From positions 1 through 31,517 of the IMG/VR virus record IMGVR_UViG_3300036831_000241: DNA of 31,517 bases; one strand, 5' to 3'. The position numbers and the translations under genes are program-made. The DNA is from a virus. The notes beneath the pieces are model-generated. The model was not told where the DNA came from. It did no database searches and saw only the letters and a list, made by a program, of their open reading frames with translations. This document shows positions 8,419 to 15,441 of this stretch, piece after piece (position 1 is the stretch's first letter; each line of letters begins with the position of its first letter).

Positions 8419-8732
8419 ATGAGCCATACACCGCGCGTGATCCTCGAAACAGACCTCCACAACGACTGCGGGCTGATCGCGGCAGCGGCATGGAACTACC
8501 TCGACCGGCACGGCGTCAAAGCTCGAATCCTGAATGTCCGATACGGCCCCCGGGACGGCACACGGTGGTGGTGTTTCAGAGTTGCGAGAAACGGCTATCG
8601 ACGTATGACCACGGCGGCTGTCTCGTGTTTGACAGCAGCGCGACGTGGAAGACCGACCCCACATTGCTAGCCCGTGCTTGGGCGAAAGCTAATGGCGTGA
8701 AGAAGCGGGTTACGGAGGGGAAATGGCTATAA
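8419..8732 (+). pseudogene. Small conserved-looking phage protein split by a -1 frameshift
   Basis: Two overlapping frames join into one sensible protein. The frame from the ATG at 8419 gives MSHTPRVILETDLHNDCGL and on to NVRYGP. A frame one base back then gives GRHTVVVFQS and continues to the stop at 8732, ending in TEGKWL. The change of frame falls at or near a run of five C (8547-8551). With one more C the product would be about 104 aa, reading NVRYGPPGRHTVVVFQ without a break. The downstream gene starts at 8723, overlapping this gene's stop with AGGGG just before it, which supports 8732 as the original end. It may be a sequencing indel, a decayed gene or a frameshifted product. Function unknown. 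Confidence 0.65.
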
Positions 8733-9055
8733 ATCGGATACAGCCAGCAGGAGCAACTGGCGACAGCGAACTTACCACCGATCAACAGTTCCAGATTCAG
8801 GCGTTATCGATGTCGCCCGGCTACAAAACCCTGCTGGACCTCATGGAAGGCGAGTGCCAGAAGCTTGAGACCGAGCTGCTCCGCGCCGACCCCGCGCAGC
8901 CCGAGTTAGTTCGTGCCCTGCATGCGAGAGCGCAATCGGCCCGCATCTTTTTTGAGCGTGTCCAGAAGCAGGTCAACATGATCGTGGCCGAGTTGCAGCC
9001 ATCCGTCGATCCCGTGCTCTCGCCCGAAGAGCTGCTGCTTCGGCAGTACGTTTAA
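8723..9055 (+). CDS. Small helical phage protein between portal and scaffold
   Basis: A 110-aa soluble, glutamine/glutamate/leucine-rich protein expected to be mostly alpha-helical. It runs from a polar N-terminus through a helical stretch rich in E and L (LMEGECQKLETELLRADP) to LSPEELLLRQYV. GGAGGGG precedes the ATG closely, and the gene overlaps the end of the frameshifted gene by ten bases. By position it may be a head-completion or scaffold-accessory protein. I do not recognise the family. Confidence 0.65.
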   Translation: MAINRIQPAGATGDSELTTDQQFQIQALSMSPGYKTLLDLMEGECQKLETELLRADPAQPELVRALHARAQSARIFFERVQKQVNMIVAELQPSVDPVLSPEELLLRQYV

Positions 9056-9093
9056 CTTCCGAGCCCTTTGAATGAGGAGTATTTCCCCAACGA

Positions 9094-9969
9094 ATGTTTG
9101 AACCCGCCGTTCTCGATTCCCCAGAAACAGATGAAATTGATCGCACCGAGCGCGACCCGATTACGAAACTGGCCGATGGCCGTTTCTGCGCTACGGTTGA
9201 CCCTGGCGACGGAAGCCCCGTTCAAAAGTTTTACGGCTCCACGAAACAGCAAGTAATCGCAAAGCTCATTGAGGCCCAATCGCACGCCACGAAAAAAATC
9301 CGCGAACAGAAGCGGCTGCTCAAGACCGGCCACGCCCAGACCGAACCTGCGCAACCGGTGACTGAATTCAAACCGAGGTCACTCAGTACGGATGAGCAGT
9401 GGCGCATTTCTCAGGACTTGCAGGACCCCACCAAAACGGCAAGTGCCGTGAAGCGTCTGATCGAAGCCGAGATTGGAGCGCCCGTCGATATCGTTCGTTC
9501 GACGTTAAACCTGGCCCAACAGCAGGCCCGCCGCGCGAAGTGGATTGAAGAGGCGCGAGTGTTTGTCGATGAGCAGCCGGACTATCACAACGTGCCCGAG
9601 AACGAGCGCCTGCTGGTCCAATACCTCGAATCGCACAAACTCGACTACACGGCCACTAATTTAGCAGTAGCTTTTGAAGACCTAAGTTCGGGCGGATTGC
9701 TCCAGGTCAAGCCCGCAACAGATAATTCCCCGGGTCCCGAACCGGCTCCTGAGCAAGTTACTCAGCCGACCGGCGAAAGAGTCCGGCCACGGTCAGCGCA
9801 AACCGGAATCCCAGCCAGGGCGTCTACGCCGCGCCCAGCCCCGGTCCAGGTGAGGCTCACCGCCGATGAAGTGAACCGTATGAGCCCAGAAGAATACCGG
9901 CGCAGACTGAATGATCCTCAGTTCCGTGCGGCGGTGGACAAGCTGTTCGCTCCGGCACCTCAGCGCTAA
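9094..9969 (+). CDS. Putative capsid scaffolding protein
   Basis: A 291-aa, highly charged, glutamine- and alanine-rich soluble protein directly upstream of the major capsid protein, the usual place for a scaffold. The middle (about 70-200) is predicted helical, with many A/Q/R/E residues. A Pro-rich low-complexity linker follows (about 210-250), then a short charged C-terminal segment (LTADEVNRMSPEEYRRRLND and on to DKLFAP), like the coat-binding helix-turn-helix ends of scaffolds. GAGGAG lies upstream, slightly far from the ATG. The assignment rests on position and composition, not on a specific motif. Confidence 0.65.
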   Translation: MFEPAVLDSPETDEIDRTERDPITKLADGRFCATVDPGDGSPVQKFYGSTKQQVIAKLIEAQSHATKKIREQKRLLKTGHAQTEPAQPVTEFKPRSLSTDEQWRISQDLQDPTKTASAVKRLIEAEIGAPVDIVRSTLNLAQQQARRAKWIEEARVFVDEQPDYHNVPENERLLVQYLESHKLDYTATNLAVAFEDLSSGGLLQVKPATDNSPGPEPAPEQVTQPTGERVRPRSAQTGIPARASTPRPAPVQVRLTADEVNRMSPEEYRRRLNDPQFRAAVDKLFAPAPQR

Positions 9970-9998
9970 AAACGACTTTTTCATCAGGAAGGTAACCT

Positions 9999-11027
9999 AT
10001 GTCGGGTTATTCTCCCGCCAGTAACCTCACTGGCAACTTACCGCAGAGTACTGTCATTCACTATGACAAGAACTTTGTGAAGAATCTCAAAGCCGAGACC
10101 CCGTTTTTCCGCGTGGCCTCACGGCGCGATCTGCCGGAGAACTCGGGCAACCAGCTCCGACTGTTCATGTACGAGACGCTCGGCGCGAATACCACGCAGG
10201 CCACCGAAGGAACCCCCGGTACCGGTATCAGCGTCACTGTTGCCGACACCACCCCGACGATTGGCGAGTACGCCGACTACGCGAACTTCTCCAGTCTCGC
10301 GATCGCGACTGCGATTGACCCCGTCGTTGAGAATGTTGCGAAGGAATTCGGGTACCGCCTCGGTCAGTCGTTGAGTGCGGTTCTCCGCGCAACAGCGGAC
10401 ACGGCCCACTCGGTGGATTCCAGTGTGCAGGTTCAGTTAGCAGCAAGCTCGACCAGTTCCTACACCGTGCTGAGCAACTCTCAGTTGCGCAGCTCGACGA
10501 TGAGCTTGTCTGGCCGCTCGGTTCTCCCGTTCGATAAGGGAATGTACGCCGGTGTGATCCACCCGTTCGCGATTGGCGACGTCCTGGCCGACGCCTCGAA
10601 CAATTCTCCGATCGATATCCTGAAGCACACGGAAAGTGGGCTGACGGCTCTTGAGGAGATGGGGTCTGTGGAGCAGGCTGAGACGGTCGAGTTCCCCTCA
10701 ACCAGCATCAGCTTCTTCAAGACCAATCTCGTCACCACCATTGCGAACTACCAGAGCGTGACCGGGTTGACGGGCCTTCGCACCTATATCTTCGGCGAGG
10801 ACGGCCTGATCTCCGTTGTGCTGAAGGCGAAGGGCGATACGGCTCTCGGCGACGGCAGATATCAGAATATGCTCTGCAACGTCGTGCAGAACCCGCCGAC
10901 GTCTGTGGCAGATCCCGAAGGCTTGATCGCCGGATGGGTCAGCTACCGTGCGAAGTGGACTGCATCCCTGCCCCCGGATACCACGATGCGGATGCGGACC
11001 ATCGATGCGGCTTCCGGTATCAGCTAG
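9999..11027 (+). CDS. Major capsid protein
   Basis: A 342-aa protein with a strong ribosome-binding site (AGGAAGG) before the ATG, consistent with high expression. It is Ser/Thr/Ala-rich with an N-terminal arm (SPASNLTGNLPQSTVIHYDK) and a FFRVASRRDLPENSGNQL segment typical of podovirus-type coat proteins that follow a scaffold. Length and composition fit a HK97-fold coat protein, but no diagnostic motif can be read by eye. It is followed within 30 bp by a strong intrinsic terminator, which also fits a highly expressed coat gene. Confidence 0.8.
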   Translation: MSGYSPASNLTGNLPQSTVIHYDKNFVKNLKAETPFFRVASRRDLPENSGNQLRLFMYETLGANTTQATEGTPGTGISVTVADTTPTIGEYADYANFSSLAIATAIDPVVENVAKEFGYRLGQSLSAVLRATADTAHSVDSSVQVQLAASSTSSYTVLSNSQLRSSTMSLSGRSVLPFDKGMYAGVIHPFAIGDVLADASNNSPIDILKHTESGLTALEEMGSVEQAETVEFPSTSISFFKTNLVTTIANYQSVTGLTGLRTYIFGEDGLISVVLKAKGDTALGDGRYQNMLCNVVQNPPTSVADPEGLIAGWVSYRAKWTASLPPDTTMRMRTIDAASGIS

Positions 11028-11054
11028 ACAGCATCGAAACGAAGTAAGTGAACG

Positions 11055-11090
11055 GAGCCCGGCCTTAGCAGCCGGGCTCGTCGGCTTTTT
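11055..11090 (+). terminator. Intrinsic terminator downstream of the major capsid gene
   Basis: GAGCCCGGC (11055-11063) pairs perfectly with GCCGGGCTC (11071-11079) around a 7-nt loop, followed by GTCGGC and TTTTT (11086-11090). The stem is strong; the six bases between stem and T-run make termination probably partial, allowing read-through to the tail genes. Confidence 0.75.
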
Positions 11091-11735
11091 GTGGCGGCCC
11101 GACTTCTGCACCGCTTTAGTGTGCAGCCAGTAGCTGATACCCCGAAACCGCTGCCTTGGTCGGACGAAGCGTGGAACGCCGACATGGGCACTAATGATCT
11201 CTCCGACATACCGGACCCACAACTCCGCGCCGAATGCGAAGACTATGCTTCGCGTCGCGCCATTGACGGCACGTCGGAGACGAAGGAAGAGCTTCACCGT
11301 ATCACTGAGGAAAACACTGCAGGCGTGAAAAATTTCCGGTGGGAGAAGCAGGACGAACTGAAGATCTTTCGCCCAGGCCGGATTCTAAACGCAAGGGAAT
11401 TCCTCCGCCTTCTCAATCGCATCGTTCCCGCTCGCTTCTGGGGTATCTCAAAGTACGGCCTGATCGGCCTGCAGATCTACAAGCCCAACGAAAGCGGCGA
11501 CTGGCACTTCGTCTGTGGTGTGCAGGGAACGATGACCGAGTACTCCCAAATGTACTTTGACGCGCATAATTTGCCGACATCCGAGAAGTATCGTGGCTGG
11601 CGCACGGTGTTACTCCGCCTCATTACCGGCGGGTTCATCAGTGAGGAAGCGGCACATCGAGTGTTCGGCGAGCCGGTTGGTTCGGAGCAGTCCCGCCGAT
11701 ACCGCGAGCAACTCTACGCCTATAGAAACCGTTAA
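11091..11735 (+). CDS. Conserved-type phage protein of unknown function after capsid gene
   Basis: Up to 214 aa. The start is uncertain: GTG at 11091, GTG at 11121 or ATG at 11184 are in frame and none has a good ribosome-binding site. The GTG at 11091 begins immediately after the T-run of the terminator. The protein is soluble, with a well-formed centre (FWGISKYGLIGLQIYKP, then SGDWHFVCGVQGTMTEYSQM) and a basic C-terminus (SRRYREQLYAYRNR). Its place between coat and tail-adaptor genes suggests a head-completion or structural protein. I do not recognise it. Confidence 0.65.
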   Translation: MAARLLHRFSVQPVADTPKPLPWSDEAWNADMGTNDLSDIPDPQLRAECEDYASRRAIDGTSETKEELHRITEENTAGVKNFRWEKQDELKIFRPGRILNAREFLRLLNRIVPARFWGISKYGLIGLQIYKPNESGDWHFVCGVQGTMTEYSQMYFDAHNLPTSEKYRGWRTVLLRLITGGFISEEAAHRVFGEPVGSEQSRRYREQLYAYRNR

Positions 11736-11747
11736 TTAGGAGCATTA

Positions 11748-12185
11748 ATGCCAAAGTCCGATGTAAGTGAGGAGCTTCGCCTGGAACGCGAGCGGCTTGA
11801 ATTAGAGCGGGAGCACCTCGAACTCGAAGAGCTACGCGAGAGAGTGAACGTTCTTAAGTCCCGCAAAGCCATCCAGCAACAAGCGCATGCCCAGGTGGAA
11901 CGCGACCTGCGCGATTTCGACGCCCAGCAAAAGGCGCGGCAGCGGACCTGTACGCACATGAAGGGCGGACTGGACGTGCAGGGAGTAAAAGGCAACGGCA
12001 CCGATTCGGCGAATTACTCGATCATCAAGCATCGGATGCCCCACGGCAAGATCATGCTGCTCTGTACCCGCTGTCAGCTCATGAAGATGCCGGGTGATCC
12101 CGGCTATGACGAGATGTTCCGACTGCCCACAAAGAACACTATGTCGGAATCGGCTCAATTCACGTTCACGCCGATAACTGTCTAG
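11748..12185 (+). CDS. Coiled-coil protein with C-terminal Cys/His zinc-like site
   Basis: 145 aa, with TAGGAG before the ATG. Residues 8-60 are an uninterrupted E/R/L-rich coiled coil. A compact region follows with a CTHMKGG segment, a central HRMPHG, and LCTRC, giving C-x-H and C-x2-C pairs that could bind zinc. The coiled coil suggests an oligomer. Position between capsid and tail-adaptor genes points to a structural or assembly role. Family not recognised. Confidence 0.65.
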   Translation: MPKSDVSEELRLERERLELEREHLELEELRERVNVLKSRKAIQQQAHAQVERDLRDFDAQQKARQRTCTHMKGGLDVQGVKGNGTDSANYSIIKHRMPHGKIMLLCTRCQLMKMPGDPGYDEMFRLPTKNTMSESAQFTFTPITV

Positions 12186-12188
12186 CGC

Positions 12189-13205
12189 ATGGCCAGTAAC
12201 AGCTCCATCACGCTTCAGTCGGTAATCGACTACGCGCGCAGCTTCGGCGACTTACAGCCGGTACTCGCGGTCGGCGGTTATTCGCAGCAGCCAGCGCTCA
12301 CGATCGCCAACGACACGATGGCCGCGATGTGCAGCCCAGCGATCAATTGGAAGTGGAACCGCACCCGCATCCCACCCTTCTATACGAACAGTCTCCAGCA
12401 GGACTATGCAGTACCCGGCGTCGTTCGAGCGGGCTGGTTGGAGCACGGCTTCATCGTTGATATCAACAACACGGCCACGCCGCCGCCCCTGTGGCCCATT
12501 GAGACGGTTCGCGACCTCGAAGCAACCTCGTGGCAGTGGGGCCGCATCGGGCAAGTCGCCTGGCTGCCCAATGATCAGCTCACATACGGCACCTGGCAGG
12601 CGAATGCGACTTACACGAAGATCCTGGGTACGCCCGGCAATCCCGGCACGCCTCTGACTCAGATCGTCGACCCGAACGGGAATTTCTGGGCGGTCAGCAA
12701 CAACCTGAATGCGACGGTAACGACCGGCTCGACTCAACCCACTTGGCCGACCAGCCCGACGTTTCCGACTTACACGAACCCCACTCAGGCCGCAACGACG
12801 GTGACAGATGGAACAGTCGTTTGGGTTGCCATCAACCCTAAAGGCCAGGGATTCCGGGTGAACCCGCTGCCGCCGTCCTCCGGCCTTTATTACCAAATCA
12901 ATGTCATTGCCCAGATGCGGCCAGTGCAATTCACCGCCACCACCCAAACGCTGGACCCGATCCCGGACGACTATGCCAATTACTTCCGCCAGGGTTTCAT
13001 TGCGCACGCATACCGGCATTCCCCCGATCCGAAGATTCAAGCCAAGTTCAAAGTCGAGTTCGAACTCTGGACCGGCGCGATGGCGACTGCCGTTCGCCAG
13101 ATGGACCGGGAAAAAGAATCGAACGGAATCTACCCGAGTGAATCGGTGATGTCGAGCGGCTATCCAATCTACCCCGGTCCGGCCTATCCATTCCCCGTTT
13201 TCTAA
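12189..13205 (+). CDS. Tail adaptor/tube-type protein, shorter of two tandem paralogues
   Basis: A 338-aa protein. Its N-terminal block (TLQSVIDYAR through ALTIANDTM to INWKWNRTRI and QQDYAVPG) and its C-terminal block (DPIPDDYANYFRQGFIAHAY) match the corresponding parts of the next gene, so the two are paralogues. Between them, about 155-215, lies a small module with DPNGNFWAV and TVTDGTVVWV, which recurs in the third tail gene. The N/C framework resembles podovirus head-tail adaptor or tail-tube proteins that assemble under the portal. The gene starts three bases after the previous stop without an obvious ribosome-binding site. Confidence 0.65.
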   Translation: MASNSSITLQSVIDYARSFGDLQPVLAVGGYSQQPALTIANDTMAAMCSPAINWKWNRTRIPPFYTNSLQQDYAVPGVVRAGWLEHGFIVDINNTATPPPLWPIETVRDLEATSWQWGRIGQVAWLPNDQLTYGTWQANATYTKILGTPGNPGTPLTQIVDPNGNFWAVSNNLNATVTTGSTQPTWPTSPTFPTYTNPTQAATTVTDGTVVWVAINPKGQGFRVNPLPPSSGLYYQINVIAQMRPVQFTATTQTLDPIPDDYANYFRQGFIAHAYRHSPDPKIQAKFKVEFELWTGAMATAVRQMDREKESNGIYPSESVMSSGYPIYPGPAYPFPVF

Positions 13206-13216
13206 GGAGTTAATCA

Positions 13217-15430
13217 ATGGCATCAACAGTGACACTCGCGGACACCATCGACTGGGCGCTCCCGTTCTTGAGGTTCGCGCCGGTGACGATCGGAACATCG
13301 AACGAGCCCGCGATCACGTCGGCCAACACGATCTTACAAACCATTTTGGCCGCCCCGTTTAAGTGGCGCTGGAATCGAAAGACGCTCTCGATCAACACCG
13401 TTCCGGGCCAGCAAGACTATACGCTGAACGTCAATGACATGGGCTTTATGGAATTGGCGGATATTTCGCTCGGCGCATCTACTTTGCCAGGTCTTCAGTT
13501 TGGGTCTTCGCAGACCAGCATTAGTCCGTTCAACGTTCAGCCCTCATCGTTGATCACCCTCAATGAACAGTTTGCGTCCGATCAGGGTCAGTTTACGCGC
13601 TACACGGAAAACGTGATGGGATCGTACTCGATCAGTGGTGGTCAAATGACGGTTACTCACGCCAATTCTCCTACCGATGAGAACGACATCTTCGTTGAGA
13701 CATCGCAAACTGTCTCAATGCCCCAGTTCTTCACCTCGATTCAGATCGATAACAACGGCACCGGGGTAGGAAACTACGACAACGGTGGGGTCGGAATCGC
13801 GAAAGACGCGAATAACTTCCTTTGGGCGTCGCTGGATCGAAAGGGCGGCAATCTTCGCATCCAAATCAAGATCGCCGGAACGTCTACCTACCTCGCATCG
13901 GTTGCTTGGTCGGTTCCCAATGCCCCTTACCAGTTAGGGCTTTCACTCGTTTCTAACAGCGCTTGCGTCTGGGCGAACACAGGCTCAGGTTGGGTTTATG
14001 TGACCGGGGCTGACGCGTCGAGCTATTATGATTTTCGCACCGTTGGTAATTTGACCGGGTGGGCTCCAGGGTTCACCGTTGCCAGTCAGCTTGCAAGCAC
14101 CTGGGTCTACTCCAATTTTTTGTTTGGCTCTTATGGCACCGTCGGTTTACGTGACATTACACTTGTCACTAATCAAGATGGCACGCCATATGCTCAAGGA
14201 TCAGTGTTCACATTCACTGCTACCGCTGCTGACCCGAGGGCGGCTGCTTATTGTACAGTTTTTCAATACAACGTTACTACGAGCGCCCTAGCTCAGACGG
14301 GCGTCATCTTTGTGAATCGGGCCGGTAAGATTTACAATGACGGTGCCGCCCACATCATCTACTACAGCAATGGTGCACGGCGGTTAACAATCTCATCGTG
14401 GGGCAATCCCTATCCGCCCGGCCCCATCTTTGTAGCGAGTGCGCTCATTAACTCAGAGATCTTGACCGGGGCGGTTGTTGTGTCGGGTTTAACTCAGCTA
14501 AGTTTGGCGGGCACTGCCGGGGCCAGTTCCGTTTACGATCCGTTTTTGATTAACGACGGAACGAAATGGATCATGGCATACACAGTATCTCAAACGCTCA
14601 CGCCCGGTTATCCTGTTGCTGCCTATTCGTATGATCTTGTGACCTGGACGATGATAGGTCAGGATACGGCATCCGTTGGCTATGAAGGCACCAAGATTAT
14701 CAACTACAACGGCACATATTACCTAACCTGTAACGGCCCTTATGGCGCAGGCGCTAATGTGCCGCGCGTTTACTTGCTAGAATCGATGCAGTATGTGGGA
14801 ACGTTGAATATCACCATTCCGGCTCAGAATGTGACCGTCCCTCATATGATGGCGTTCTATTACAACAACGTTGAGTACGTCATCACATTCGATACAACCC
14901 AGTACAACAGCACTGCATGGACTTGGGGAAATTGGATTGTGTACGGCGCGAACGCTCCTGCAAGTTCGTTCTCTACTACAGGCTCTAATATATTTCCACT
15001 TGAGATTGCTGAAACACTCTCCCGTGGTTCTGAACAAGGTCGACCTACATTTATAGCGTTGCAAACTGACGATGATGCAGGGAACCTTACGTTTCGCGTG
15101 TTACCGGCCCCTGATCAGTCGTACAGCATCAGCGTTACCTACCAAGTAAAAGCGCCGCTTTTCAGTTCGCTAAGCCAAACATGGGCACCCGTACCCGATT
15201 TCATGGAGTACATCTACAACTGGGGCTTCCTGTCGCTCATGCTCGACTACAACGATTCGAGCAAGGCACAGCGCATGCGGCAGTTGTTCGTTGCTTCGCT
15301 GCTCGGAGCTTCCGAAGGATTGAGTGAGGCGGACAAGAATCTCTTCACGTATGCCTGGCTGGGCGACATGCGGCAGCAGCAAGCGGGTCAGCTATCCACT
15401 CAACTCGGTAATCAGGGCCGTGCAATTTAG
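13217..15430 (+). CDS. Tail adaptor paralogue with large lectin-like and beta-propeller insertion
   Basis: A 737-aa protein with AAGGAG before the ATG. Residues 1-120 and 590-737 are paralogous to the 338-aa protein upstream: DTIDWALPFLRF, SANTILQTILAAPFKWRWNR and QQDYTLN at the front; the GRPTFIALQTDDDAGNLTFR region and APVPDFMEYIYNWGFL at the back. Between them about 470 residues are inserted. Residues 125-320 look like a concanavalin-type beta-sandwich. Residues 400-580 look like a five-bladed propeller of the GH43/sialidase type, with YDPFLINDGTKWIMAY, SYDLVTW and GTKIINYNGTYYL blade signatures. I cannot verify a catalytic acid triad. The inserted DNA looks less GC-rich than its flanks. 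The protein probably combines tail structure with glycan binding or cleavage. Confidence 0.7.
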   Translation: MASTVTLADTIDWALPFLRFAPVTIGTSNEPAITSANTILQTILAAPFKWRWNRKTLSINTVPGQQDYTLNVNDMGFMELADISLGASTLPGLQFGSSQTSISPFNVQPSSLITLNEQFASDQGQFTRYTENVMGSYSISGGQMTVTHANSPTDENDIFVETSQTVSMPQFFTSIQIDNNGTGVGNYDNGGVGIAKDANNFLWASLDRKGGNLRIQIKIAGTSTYLASVAWSVPNAPYQLGLSLVSNSACVWANTGSGWVYVTGADASSYYDFRTVGNLTGWAPGFTVASQLASTWVYSNFLFGSYGTVGLRDITLVTNQDGTPYAQGSVFTFTATAADPRAAAYCTVFQYNVTTSALAQTGVIFVNRAGKIYNDGAAHIIYYSNGARRLTISSWGNPYPPGPIFVASALINSEILTGAVVVSGLTQLSLAGTAGASSVYDPFLINDGTKWIMAYTVSQTLTPGYPVAAYSYDLVTWTMIGQDTASVGYEGTKIINYNGTYYLTCNGPYGAGANVPRVYLLESMQYVGTLNITIPAQNVTVPHMMAFYYNNVEYVITFDTTQYNSTAWTWGNWIVYGANAPASSFSTTGSNIFPLEIAETLSRGSEQGRPTFIALQTDDDAGNLTFRVLPAPDQSYSISVTYQVKAPLFSSLSQTWAPVPDFMEYIYNWGFLSLMLDYNDSSKAQRMRQLFVASLLGASEGLSEADKNLFTYAWLGDMRQQQAGQLSTQLGNQGRAI

Positions 15431-15441
15431 GGGCAGAACAA

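Noticed and set aside
12252-13298. 348-codon open frame on the minus strand
   Set aside because: It is the antisense shadow of the paralogous tail-adaptor genes, Arg/Gly-rich with no domain pattern, while the plus-strand proteins there align with each other.
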